Source: Hemibagrus wyckioides (lineage: Eukaryota > Chordata > Actinopteri > Siluriformes > Bagridae). From it: a stretch of DNA of 64,000 nucleotides. Position 1 is the first letter of the stretch. Every line of letters starts with the position of its first letter. This document shows, in pieces, positions 49,930-62,246 of this stretch. The notes below the pieces were generated by a model. That model saw only the letters and a program-made list of their open reading frames with translations, ran no database searches and was not told the DNA's origin. Both the position numbers and the translations under genes were made by a program. The stretch covers positions 10,031,401-10,095,400 of the forward strand of contig NC_080716.1 in the NCBI RefSeq assembly GCF_019097595.1, written 5' to 3'.

Positions 49930-50330
49930 ATACCAGTGCCATCTCCCAAAGTTCCCATGGTCAACATCCAGTAACACTGTGACATGATCACTTCATTTCC
50001 CATAAATAACCCAGGCTTCTATTTTGTCTTGCTCCAGCATTATAGCTATGACACATTCGAACTTTTGTTCTTTGCATGTTTTGCTCTGTTGTATATTCTT
50101 TTTTATCATAGTCTGCTTACTGTTTCCCCTTCTAGTTTATGCCTATTAGCTGACAGCCTGACCATTTGCCTGTCTTTTGAGTACTGCCTAATCCTTTTGT
50201 GTGTCTACCTGCATATGCACCCATCTGTTCACTTTCATGACACAAAAGCTACCAGTTTTTCTTTTTTATCTAGACTTTAATGTTACTTGTCACTTCTTAT
50301 TGTTTAAAACATTGTTGTATTAAAGGTTCT
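49930..50330 (+). mobile_element. Possible decayed gypsy-type LTR
   Basis: 'cataaataacccaggcttct', then a T/C-rich stretch with 'gacagcctgaccatttgcc', then 'tattaaaggttctg' (a polyadenylation-like end) follow the order seen in teleost gypsy LTRs. No pol and no partner LTR. Weak. Confidence 0.3.
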
Positions 50331-50664
50331 GAAAGATTTGTTGTAGCACTTGAGACACTGAGGTATCATATTTGTGCAGTGTCTTAATATCATTTTTATC
50401 TTTTCTTTTCTTTGCCTTGACATTTGACCTTTGAAAATAATTATTTACATTATTATGCCATAATTCGAGTGACCACTTAATTGAAAGCCACAGATAAGAA
50501 GTACATTTTCACTCTGACCAGGATGAATTGAGACCCCCTTACACGCACTTCACACCCCTTCTTCCTCATCGCAGGAAAAAAAATGAATAATGCATGGGTG
50601 AGAAAAAAAATGTGAGAGGCAGAAGTGTCACATCAAGCAGGATTGACTAAGTTTACCACAAAGC

Positions 50665-50666
<2 letters not shown>

Positions 50667-50707
<41 letters not shown>

Positions 50708-50748
50708 ACACACACACATGGACACTCACACACACAGTGCTGTCATTG
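50667..50748 (+). repeat. (CA)n microsatellite
   Basis: Long CA repeat with GA, TG and TC interruptions. Confidence 0.95.
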
Positions 50749-53700
50749 GCCACCGTTGACACATAGTTGAGGACGCTATGTGCATATATATTGCATTCTC
50801 ATGGGACATCAGCCATATGTTCATGTGTGTGATTGGACATATGTGATTCGGACAAATCGACACGCAGAGGGTAGTACAGCAGGCACCTAAAGGAAGAAGA
50901 AGCTGTGCAAATGACCCTGCCGTAGACACCAAATTTCCTTCAGGACAGGAATGTGCTGCTTTGTTCCGACCTATAAATAGCAGGCAAGGAAGGAACCATA
51001 TTTAAAAAGGGTAGAGGGGGACTCTATTTTTTTTAAAGCCAACATCTAAAACAAAGTGTAAGACTGACGTAATGTATATTTTTGGTATCTTCATGACCAT
51101 CAACCTAGGTGGTAAGGTGATGCAGATGGTGCATACTCTTCATTTGGTTAAGAGCTGATTGTGTAATTGATTATGATGTCAATTTTAGTTACATGATAAA
51201 TGCAAATATTTATTGTGTGCTTCCATTAATATATTCTTTTATTATTATATCTGAATGTTTACAGTCCACCTGATATACTGTGTATTATAGTCTCATCAAA
51301 CACAAAATGATGGATGACAGTGTGGCAGAATCCTATCAGATCCCAATATCATAAATACGCCGAACAATGGTGAGAAGAAAGAGGGGGTAGAAAATGTGTC
51401 TTCTAAAAGGTTTTGATCTAACATTTCAGGAGACATCCTCTCTCTGTCTCCCTCTGCTCACCATCACCGGCGTTGCTAAATCTTTACAGAGGAAAGTAAT
51501 TAATGCATACTCAAAATGTCACTACAAGTTGCCAGATGATGTCAGCAACTAATTTGCATTTTTCATCTGAATATCAAAATATGGAACGTGAAGAAGTTTT
51601 TCGGAAGATCATTTATAATATAACTGAATAGATCCGATTAAAATCGAATAGAGATCGGATTTTATCAGATTAGAAAATAATAGCTGAAATAATATATCCA
51701 GACAAATCAATAATACACGTAAAAGAAAAGAATCTCATTTCTATTAAAACACACACAAAATGAAGCAGTGTCAGTGAGTAGTTGAGAAAGATGGAATAAC
51801 TCATTTTTTTTTAAATTGTGAATATAGCTGAGTGTTACTCTGTGTCCTAGTGTTACTCTGTGTGAAAATGTCAAAAATTCATTTGCATTTTGTAATATAG
51901 TATGGTCATTGATCTGAACACTTATGCCCAAGATGAGGAAGCCTATGGCAGCAGATGCAGAGCACATTAAGGACATTAATCTTGCGGCTCACTGATGACA
52001 CTGACAGATCAGGGCAGCAAATGAGATTTCTGGGTCCCCTGATATTTAAGGTTTAAGCCCAACACCTTAGTCGAGTTCTCATTTATTACCTCCTGAAAAT
52101 GGAGGTAGCCCTGAGCCACATACACAGCACACATGGCACATTTTCATTCAGCACTCACTTGTGTGATATGTAGTGTATCTATAGATGGAAGGTATCTAAG
52201 GAAGGGTAATTACTTCTAGTCAATCCTGGAAAAAAAAATGATTCAATAAACACTAAAGCCTGTTAACATAGCATTATATCAGATTGTTTAGCATGCAGTA
52301 AACATCATGGTGATGGGGGTGGAGATTTCCCTGCTGGTTGTGTCATACATATGTGAGGCTTCTCATGAAATTGTTCACCTAGAGGCGTATTTACTCCTCA
52401 GTATGAATACCATCAGCCTCCAAACAGACCTCTCACATTATTGCCCTACTAAATAATTCACTACAGCAGCTTCCAGCACTTAAGATGCACGTATGTATGT
52501 GCGTATGTTCCTGTGAACAGCCTACTGTGAAAAGACACTCCTCCTTCTATATTACACAAGATATAGTGACGCTGGTTGGGGAAATGTGATTTTTTGCTAT
52601 GATTTGTTTCAAAATATGCCTCACCAATGGGAAAACGATAAATAGGGTTTATGGTTCAATCTAGGTGTTGGAGTGGACACCTCCAGGCCAAGATGTAATT
52701 CATTCATCAGCAGCTTCAAGTTGGTTGATAGATTGCGTAAAAGTGAGGGATGTGTTGCTGCTGGAATTTCTTTCAGGACAACTAGACTGGCATGCAGTAG
52801 AGAATTAAGATTTGCACTCATTATTAAATTAATACGCAACTTCAAGCGCAAGTGATGCGATATAGTTGTAATATAGTTTTATTAATGATTGATGACTAGT
52901 CACTATTTTAGAACTGTCATGAAATCAATTTCCCATTTACCTGCCTCTAAACATAAAGCACACTGGGCTCTCTATATAACTGATCAAACTACAGTGCAAA
53001 AATATATAAAACTGGTAATTTGATGCAGAGTGGCACAAATGAAAATATTAGGTTATATCTCAGCATACTGCTGAGAGTTGTTCAAATACTGCTGAGATAT
53101 TCAAACAAATCAGCTCCTCTCATTCCCTTTACATATTGAACACATGAATAGATTTTATGTACAGGATTTACATGTCAATTTATAGTGGTAGAACCTGCTT
53201 ACAGCATATATGGTTAGACTTTTCTATCATTATGATAGAAACAATTATTGTTCATTCATTCAAAGTCATGGTGAGTCCAGAGCCGACCCTAGGAGCACTG
53301 AAAGTGTAGCAGGAACACACCTATGATGGGACACCTCTCCCTTACAGAGCATGATGGACACACATGCTTGCAGACCTATTCACACCAACATCAGCAATTT
53401 AATGCAGCTAATAGATTGTACCTATCACTACATTACAAATAAAATAACAAGATCTGTTGTGTTTATTTAGTAGGAAGTGATACAAATAGTGAAACACTGC
53501 GAAACTGGGTGTTAAGAAATGTAAGGCCGTAAAGCTGCACTTGAAGTCTGGAAAATAGCATCTTATCCCTGCATCTGCACTAGTCTAGGGTGGTCTCAGG
53601 AGGCAGTAACAGATGAGCAATTTTGGACCAAAATCCGACTGTAAATTTTGAATGTCAAATTTCCTTTTGCCCTGTTCCACCCAGTTCCGTGCAGCATGTG

Positions 53701-56700
53701 AATTTATGACTGCAAGAAAATTGATGGAAAAAGCTGGAAATTCTGAGATTTTTTATTTCTTTTGGATACAAATGTTTTTTTTTTTTTAGGTTTAATAATT
53801 AGTCTTGATTGACTTTGGTATATTATTATTTTTCTCCAAAATTTTCCCTCAGTACAAAATAGCAATGAAATACTGACTAGGCATCGCTTTAATAGGCGCA
53901 CATGAATGCACATAGGAAATGATCAGTGTCAATATAAAGTGGCAGAGAAGTGCTCTTAATAACCCATCTCATAAAATATGTATTAGCCCATAATAATGCA
54001 ACACAAAATGAGCTGCAGATATTCCACAGAGCTAAAAATGAACATGCATCATCTACATGTACACTTGTGTCATATCATAGAGAAATGAATGGCATTTGCA
54101 ATTTGCTGTAGTCAGTCCTGTCCGGGGGAGCCAAGCTTGTGTTTACTATTGAAAACCAAACAGATTGCATTATTACATCTCTAATCACTGATTTGCTGTT
54201 TCTCAATAAGGCTTATCCGAATGCCAAAATCTCAGCAAAAAAAAAAAAAAAACCCAACTTCGTTCACTTTGTTGATCCATAAATGGTGATTATCCAGACT
54301 CTAAGTCAATGTTTGGTAATAAAACAACAGGAGATTATGTATTAATGTAATGTACATTAAAAAAAAATCTTAGCTCTACATCTTTTTAGGCAATTAGGGC
54401 CACCAGTGCAGCTTCTCTAATGTGGGCATTATGCCATCTGAATACATTTAACACTCATAAAGCCTTCATAAGTATTATTGTTATAGATGCTCTTTGCCCC
54501 TTAAGGAGCTTCACCTGGCAAATCTGTTTTGTTTACAGTCTGCAAACTTCTATAAAACAAGTGTACATCTCTCAGCGTAGCTATGTCCCTTTGCAACAGC
54601 CTTACAGCACCGTTCATATATTTCCAGCAAATGGTCCTTAAATAATTAATTGTTAGCACTACTTTGAGGCCAGAGTGTGCCCTCTTCTATAATTCATGAT
54701 CTTTGTAGCAGCTGATGTCCCACAGCACTCAGCCAAGTGACAGCAGCCCACGACTGATGAAACCTTTTGTTCATCGGGTAAGGTAATGATGATGAGTTTC
54801 ACAAAGCATCCACCTAATTGTGGTAGCTATGGTAGCTCAGCGTAATGGTTCACACTAGTAAGCTGAAACTTCTGAGCTCACTGAAAAAAAAAAAAAAGAC
54901 ATATTAGCAACTGAAATATCTCGATTATAATCCAATTTATTTCCGATTATAAGAGTACAATAAAGCAAACATTAAACTATTAAGCCTATTTATACACATA
55001 TTTTCCTTTTTCTTATTTTACCGGCAGGTAATGTAACTTCTTTCTACAAATAAATGTATAAAATTAGCAAGCTTGAAATCAGTAAAAATGTCTAAGAAAT
55101 AATAATAATGCTGAGATTTAGCTTCTTGTAGCCTTCTAAGCAGAAATGCTTGATAGGTTCAACTATACTGAAGATATTTTAACTTTTTTTTTTTTACAGA
55201 GTTCAAATCTCAGCACTGCCGGAGAACCACATTTGGACTACTCTTGGATTATTTATCCATTTATTTATCTTTTCTAGTACTTAATTTGTGCCAGATCCTG
55301 TCGGAAAATGCCTGGAAAACACCTCAGTTTACCTGGATACTTCTTTTTTGTAATTTCTTAAAGAAGTAAGCAAAAGCCTTATTTCTTGTTAAAGCAAAAC
55401 ATGATGCTTTAAGAAAAAAATTTAAGAAGAAGAGGTGTTAGTTCTGTTTCTAAAACTTGTTGGCCCACGGCTCACAAAGTTCAACCCTTTGTGAAAGAAT
55501 GCAGAGTAAATGTGAGATCAGAAGAAGACAGTTGAGGTGGCTGAGTAATTTGGATAATTAAGCAACCAAAGCAGGTATTTGGATTATGTTGTCTTACATG
55601 AAAGCCATAATGTATTTTTCTAAGCCCTAGTGTTCCAGGCAAAATATTTGTTGTGAGTTTTGAATGCGTATTGGGAAGCTTAATACATAGGAAATATGCA
55701 GCAGACTCCTCCAGTCCTCTCATAATATTACTGAAATGCTAATGGTAACAATATCTTGTTGCACCATGGTCATCATACCTACAATATTACCCTTATATGA
55801 GTGGGCTCATATGCTGTATGCACAGACAGTAACCAAAGCTCAGGATCAAATGTGGTGGTATCACTACCCTGTGTTCTTGGATCGTAATTCTGCTTTATTC
55901 TGCCTACGCATTTGCCACATAGAAAAGATTCTATGTGAAATTCTTATTCTTGTTTCATTTCTCAGCTCTTAAGCTTGTCAGAAAGATTAAAAATGAATTA
56001 TGTTTTGCTTAGAACTGTCAGAATATGCTGCTCATAGGCCTGCTCTAATCTCAGTCGGTGTCATAGAGAATCACCTGACAAGCCTGAGACATTTTACAGG
56101 CACATAAAAAGATGCGATCTTTACAAAGGTTGGATAAGTTCTTATAGATAATAATCAGGTGTGAAATATGTTGAAAACACCTCCTGGCAAGTATGATCTT
56201 CAGTCATTTTCAAGTCATTTTCAAGTCTTGTCAGTGTAACACAGCCCAAAAAAACAAAAAACAAAACAAATCTTTCCTCATGATAACCTATTGAGAGGCA
56301 ACCTCGTGACTCTCACCTTGCTGCTTTTTGAGGAGGAAGTGACACATCCATCAGCACTCAGTCTGTAACTACTGACAATTGCTGGTACCATCAATTATTT
56401 AGCTAGAGAGCCGTTTTTAGCCAGGCTCCCAGTGCCACGGATAGCTGTCTTTATTTTCAAGCCTCTGCTTGAAAAATAAGATCAATACAGAGTGACACCT
56501 TGACATGCATCAGTTTGTGACTTATTTGAACAGAGCATTTATGTCCCCAGACTCCAGCAGCTGATGCGTATGTTCTTGCATGCAGAATCTCAGGTCAGAG
56601 CTGCATCATGGGGCCCAAGGGACTATGTCTTCCCTTTGCCATCATGCACAGTGAAGTAATATTTAAGTGCTATCACAGCTTTGGTCATGTCTTCTATTTG

Positions 56701-57558
56701 CAGTGGTTGTTTTCTCTCTCTCTTTCTCTTTCATGTCTAGTTATTAAGTTACACCAGGACAGGTAAAGCATACATTTACAATTTATTGAACAATGCACGC
56801 AGGAATGTCATATTATAAGTATTGTACAGTAAGTGCAGTGCCTAATGATTACACTGTAACTAATTAGAACAGACAGTTCACTGTTACCCTGAATGTGACT
56901 GACATTCTTATTTATTCATATTTATTGGCACAAGCACACTTAAATATTAGACAGAAAAAAAATCCAGATCTCAAGATGAAGAACTCTTCTAAAGTCACAT
57001 GCTGCTAAAATCACTTTTTTGAATGAACATAATGCAAAGAAATCACAGCCTTTACAGTGTATGTTAACATATGATTTGTTTTATTTATGTATTTGCAAGT
57101 TTTATGCCCTTAAATGTTGGAAATTTTAGTATTATAAATTTTTTACATGCTATGCATAAGACGTTGGCTAATTTTAGAAGGCAAGTGGGTGTAACTGTAT
57201 GAGCGTTACAGAGAACATTTTGAGATTCAGGATGTTTGTAGGCAGTTGAAAGAGAATATGCATTACATCAAGGAAACAGGGGAAAAAAATCAAATATAAA
57301 ATCAACGTATTTATATTAAAAAATAGAAATATAGGGAAAAATCACAAAGGTGTAACTGATGCTGCTTCTCCTGCAGAGCCTGTGTTAACATGTGTCCAAA
57401 GGGCACATTAATTGATAATGACTCTAGCACCTAGTGCTCTCCATAATATCACTGCTTTGATGGTGGGGAATGCAAAGAAGGAAGAAATGTTGGGTAGTGG
57501 CTCTACGAAATGCATGAGGGTTTGTATAAGATGAAGTACTTCCTAAAGAAAGCTTTAA

Positions 57559-57589
<31 letters not shown>

Positions 57590-58160
57590 GGGGCTGATAC
57601 TGCAGCTATCTTCAAAGCATGTGAACTATAACAGTTCTTTTCCTATGCATTGTTCCCTGAGGAGGCATTGCTCACCATACAAGGAGACGCTATAGCATCC
57701 CACTGGCAGAGGTTAGCCATTTGAAATGAGTAGTACGGTTGCACCTTTTGCACTTCCAAGAGGTTTGACAATGCACATAGCAGTTATAAAGGTCACTAAC
57801 ATGATGTTGCATTGATCTGGTATAATGTCATACTGTCTACGTGAGATTGTTATTCACATTCACCATTTCAAGGATAGCCTCAGTTTCCTGCATGACCTTT
57901 TTCAAACTGGACACAAACAGAAAAGTGTCACTGGCCTTTATGGGAGGGCAAGAGATGTTGTGAGTATGTGGAATCCACCATGTGCTCACAGAAACACCTA
58001 ACACCTCATATCTGGGCAATATTGCACCTATCAAATGTAATTCATTGAGAATTACATTGACTGTGGCATTTTGTATCAGTGGGTAGCACATTTATCTGAT
58101 TCTAATAACAGTGAACAGACATAAGCAAGAAAATATGAAAGTTGATGAGATACTGTACTG
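50749..58160. other. Long intergenic stretch, no gene seen
   Basis: Only short chance ORFs. A fragment of the common interspersed repeat may lie at 53255-53400 ('gagccgaccctaggagcac', 'gatgggacacctctcc'). A CA array lies at 57560-57583. 50750-51000 is less AT-rich than its surroundings. 57837-58091 has an 84-residue minus-strand ORF without a known motif. Confidence 0.5.
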
Positions 58161-58314
58161 TCCTTGTACAATGGACAGAAAACAAGTCTACACACCCCTG
58201 TTTAAATGGTCTGTTGAAATGTCAAAAAAATATCAAGAAAAACGATGTCAGAATGTTTTCCACCATCAGTGTAATATTACAACTTATAAAAATAAACAGA
58301 AACAAGCTTTTTTA

Positions 58315-59050
58315 GGGAAGAAAAGAAAAGAAAAAATCTGACAATAACCTCTTTGCAAAAAAAGTGCATGCCCACTTCAGGTCACCCCGCTGATTTTTAT
58401 TTGGATTCAGGTCTGGGTTCTGGCTAAAGTAATTGAAAAACGTTACTCTTTTTGGGTTAAGCCATTCCTTTGTTGATTTGGATGTATGCTTTGGGCAATA
58501 GCCCTGCTGAAAGTTGAAACTCCTTTTCATCTTCATCTTACTGGCAGACACCTGAAGGTTTTGCACTAAAACTGACTGGTATTTTTAGCTATTCATGATT
58601 CCCTCCACCTTGATAAACGCCCCAGTTCAGGTTGAATAAAAAGCTGTTCTAAAGCTTGATGCGGCCACCACCACAGGTATGGGGTTCTTTTGGTGAGGTG
58701 TGATTTTTGCATCAAATCACACCTTTTGGAATTATGGAATTATAATTACTTCTGGATTTGTTCTCATCAGACCATAACACATTTTGACATATGGTTTTGG
58801 GGTGATTTTGTTTAGCTTGTGAGAAAGGGCTTCTGTCTAGCCACTTCTAAAGAATATGAGAGAATGTTATACTTATCATATATTCCTGCAGCACCTTACA
58901 TTTTGCTGTAGGTCTCTTGGCAGCCTCCCTGGTAAGTTTTTGTCTTGCTCTTTTATAAATTTTGGGGACGTCCTGTTCTTGGTGATGTCACTGCAGTTCT
59001 CCATCTTCTCTATTTGGTGATGATGGTCTTTACACTGTTCTATGGTACCT
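58315..59050 (-). pseudogene. Tc1-like transposase, decayed
   Basis: FQQGYCPKHTSKSTKEWLNP (58510-58450) is the region around the second catalytic residue (family: FQQDNDPKHTS); the catalytic Asp is replaced by Cys. QNPDLNPNKNQRGDLK (58425-58375) is the SPDLNPIEN region, with Lys in place of the third catalytic Glu. Upstream the frame is broken and the N-terminal domain is not readable because of the palindromic rearrangement. Not functional. Confidence 0.8.
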
Positions 59051-59129
59051 CTAATGTTTGTTAATTCTTTTATACCACTCTCCTGATATCGATCAGGAGA
59101 GTGGTATAAAAGAATTAACAAACATTAGA
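59050..59129. repeat. Perfect 38-bp inverted repeat with 4-bp spacer
   Basis: Left arm 59050-59087 and right arm 59092-59129 are exact reverse complements; the spacer is ATCG. Imperfect complementarity continues outward for about 14 more bases per side (TATGG against CCATG; TGTTC against GAACA). It lies within the old Tc1-like element. Confidence 0.95.
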
Positions 59130-59661
59130 TGTTCCATGGAACACCGTCAGCAAGGGAGCTTTGTGAGCTTCTTGCAGTCCGTGGCTTCCAAGAAATCAAG
59201 AGGGTGTGAATCAAATCTAAAGAAACAGCTAATCATTTTGTGGTTCATCAATTTTATTGATGGCGGCTGTATGATAATTAGTTTTGAAAATTAAATGAAT
59301 GTGATTGGTTTACTCTAAACATCTAAAAAGTTTCTGACTATTTTTCACTTAGAAATTTCACATCGAGGGTGGAAAAATTTCTGACTTGATTTATCTTGTT
59401 TTATTTATTTTTTTTAACACCACAAAAACATGTAACAGGTTGTAACACGGGTGTTTAGACTTTTCATATCCATTGTAGCAGTCTTCACGATACAGAATAC
59501 AGTCTTATTATGAGTAAGTCTGGTATTTAGCCTTTTCAATGGAAGCAAAAGTTAAAAGCCTTCTTAATATCTAGCTGTGGGTGTGGTTTATGATACCTGT
59601 CCACACTGATCTTCTGGTAATAGATTGAAGGTGGATATAACAGATTCCCAGTGTGTTCACT

Positions 59662-60215
59662 CCCCTATGTCATTTACATTACATTTACATTAATGGCATT
59701 TGACAGATGCCATTATCCAGAGAGACTTACAGAAGTGCTTTTGAAGCCTCTATCAATGAATACATCGATACTGGTTCACTAGGTCACAGACTAAGAATAC
59801 CATCAGTACAAAACTCTGTTAGGAGGAAATACAGCAAGAAAAGCACAGAGATAACACTGTTTTTTTGTTGTTGGTGGTGATATTTTTGTATTTGTTTAAA
59901 GGTTTAAAGTGTTATTTTAAGTACTTCCGGAAGAGGTGTCTGTTGAAGACAGCCAGTGACTAAGCTGTTCGAACATGTAGTTTATTCCACTACCTAGGTG
60001 CCAGGACAGAGAAGACTTTTGGTGCATGCTTGTACCCAGAGAAAATATTGTACTAGTCAAGGAGTGCAAGAGGAATGGAGGGAGCATGGTGCAGTGTGGA
60101 CATACCAAAGGGGTGGTGTTGGAGAACCTTGTTCTTGGACGGTTGAAATAAATCATGCAGGCACAGGTCAAGTTGTGCTAAGAGTTAGACCTGCCAGGAG
60201 CGAGTCACAGTAGTT
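59662..60215 (+). repeat. High-copy teleost repeat, longer copy
   Basis: 'taatggcatttgacagatgc' and 'ccagagagacttacagaag' start the copy, then 'gaagacagccagtgactaag' and 'tgttcgaacatgtagtttat', ending near 'ctgccaggagcgagtcaca'. This block order is familiar from otophysan genomes. It is related to 25709-25870. Confidence 0.7.
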
Positions 60216-60898
60216 TAGCCTCAAAATGATGACAGAATGACTTTAGCCACCATCAAAACATTGTACAGTCTCCTGAAATTCACTGGAAACTCTTCAATCT
60301 TATAAAATGATGCATTAGGAATTTTTGGATTTTTTCTACCCAGTTTGAGCTCAGGTAATTCATCCATGACATCCATGGAACATGGGCCATTCTGCGTGAT
60401 TTAAGAATGATGGAATGGATTGGGCATGGTTCTTTGGGAAATTAAATTACCTGGAGAGAGCATCTGCTTTGCCATTCTTAGAGTCAAGGCTATAGGTAAT
60501 AATAAAGCAGAACCAAGTAAAGACTTAGTAGAGCTTAAAACATTCGGATGAGTTCAAATACTTGAGATTGTAAGTGCTTGCCCCCCCCCCCACCTACAGT
60601 CTCCGTTCTTTAAGGGAGCCTCTGACGGCCAGGAACACTCTGTTCCCAATGTCATAATTTCACTGAGTTTAAGGTGTCTCAAAATGAAAGCATAGGTGAA
60701 TGTGGGCTTGGCACATTATTTTAACATCTTAGCTTTCCCTTTCAATAAGGAAGGGTGTGATAAACATTTCGTAGATACTGACAAACACAAGAAATCACTG
60801 AAGCACTGTCACTGAGTAGAGTTGTAGTGATTCTGTGGCATCTTTGAGCCTGGAGTTATTCATCCTGATATGTTGCTTATTGCAAATACACCCCAGAA
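60216..60898. other. Intergenic DNA, no gene seen
   Basis: A C run at 60582-60591 and no recognised feature. Confidence 0.5.
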
Positions 60899-60986
60899 AG
60901 TATATGGAGCTCTGGTGAAGCCAGACATATATTCCAGTTTGAAGTATATGGAGCTCTGGTGAAGCCAGACATATATTCCAGTTTGA
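60899..60986 (+). repeat. 44-bp perfect tandem duplication
   Basis: The unit beginning AGTATATGGAGCTCTGGTGA occurs twice, 60899-60942 and 60943-60986, without a difference. It ends ten bases before the TA at the left end of Tc1-like copy 2. Confidence 0.95.
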
Positions 60987-60996
60987 CACTGGAATA

Positions 60997-62246
60997 TACA
61001 CTATATTGCCAAAAGTATTCGCTCACCTGCCTTGACTTGCATATGAACTTAAGTGACATCCCATTCCTAATCCATAGGGTTCAATATGACGTCGGTCCAC
61101 CCTTTGCAGCTATAACAGCTTCAACTCTTCTGGGAAGGCTGTCCACAAGGTTTAGGAGTGTGTTTATGGGAATTTTTGACCATTCTTCCAGAAGCGCATT
61201 TGTGAGGTCACACACTGATGTTGGACGAGAAGGCCTGGCTCTCAGTCTCCGCTCTAATTCATCCCAAAGGTGTTCTATGGGGTTAAGGTCAGGACTCTGT
61301 GCAGGCCAGTCAAGTTCCTCCACACCAGACTCTGTCATCCATGTCTTTATGGACCTTGCTTTGTGCACTGGTGCACAGTCATGTTGGAAGAGGAAGGGGC
61401 CAGCTCCAAACTGTTCCCACAAAGTTGGGAGCATGGAATTGTCCAAAATGTCTTGGTATGTTGAAGCATTCAGAGTTCCTTTCACTGGAACTAAGGGGCC
61501 AAGCCCAGCTCCTGAAAAACAACCCCACACCATAATCCCCCCTCCACCAAACTTTACACTTGGCACAATGCAGTCAGACAAGTACCGTTCTCCTGGCAAC
61601 CGCCAAACCCAGACTCGTCCATCAGATTGCCAGATGGAGAAGCGCCATTCGTCACTAGAGAAGGCGTCTCCACTGCTCTAGAGTCCAGTGGCGGCATGCT
61701 TTACACCACTGCATCCGACGCTTTGCATTGCACTTGGTGATGTATGGCTTGGATGCAGCTGCTCGGTCATGGAAACCCATTCCATGAAGCTCTCTGCGCA
61801 CTGTTCTTGAACTAATCTGAAGGCCACATGAAGTTTGGAGGTCTGTAGCGATGGACTCTGCAGAAAGTTGGCGACCTCTTCGCACTATGCGCCTCAGCAC
61901 CCGCTGACCCCGCTCCGTCAGTTTACGTGGCCTACCACTTCGTGGCTGAGTTGCTGTCGTTCCCAAACACTTCCACGTTCTTATAATACAGCTGACAGTT
62001 GACTGTGGAATATTTAGGAGCGAGGACATTTCACGACTGGATTTGTTGCAAAGGTGGCATCCTATCACAGTTCCACGCTGGAATTCACTGAGCTCCTGAG
62101 AGCGACCCATTCTTTCTCAAATGTTTGTAAAAACAGTCTGCATGCCTAGGTGCTTGATTTTATACACCTGTGGCCATGGAAGTGATTGGAACACCTGATT
62201 CTGATTATTTGGATGGGTGAGCGAATACTTTTGGCAATACAGTGTA
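60997..62246 (-). mobile_element. Tc1-like transposon, copy 2, near full-length
   Basis: About 1.25 kb between TA dinucleotides. Termini CACTATATTGCCAAAAGTAT and the complement of ...GGCAATACAGTG. Very similar over its whole length to 48578-49828, with scattered single-base differences and a few one- to two-base gaps. Same strand as copy 1. Confidence 0.95.
61081..62110 (-). pseudogene. Tc1-like DD34E transposase, one frameshift (different place)
   Basis: Same gene as in copy 1, starting MGRSQELSEFQRG. Here the glycine loop is in frame (six C at 61537-61542), and the C-terminal part from [10 protein letters not shown] through HDCAPVHK and LNPIEHLWD is open. A two-base deletion near 61655 (CACTAGAG where copy 1 has CACTCCAGAG) breaks the frame at the first catalytic Asp region. 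The first frame therefore ends after ...EQWRRLL. With those two bases the length would again be 1032 bases. Confidence 0.93.

Larger units (their letters stand above)
58167..59477 (-). mobile_element. Older Tc1-like transposon (different family), inactive
   Basis: The ends are complementary: TACAATGGACAGAAAACAAG at the left and, on the other strand, TACAATGGATATGAAAAGTC at the right, then 'ctacacacccctgttta' against 'ctaaacacccgtgttac'. About 1.3 kb. The minus strand carries a broken transposase, and the part near the right end is rearranged by a long inverted repeat (59050-59129). Confidence 0.85.

Noticed and set aside
60959..61681. Plus-strand ORF of 240 residues
   Set aside because: Antisense shadow of transposase copy 2.
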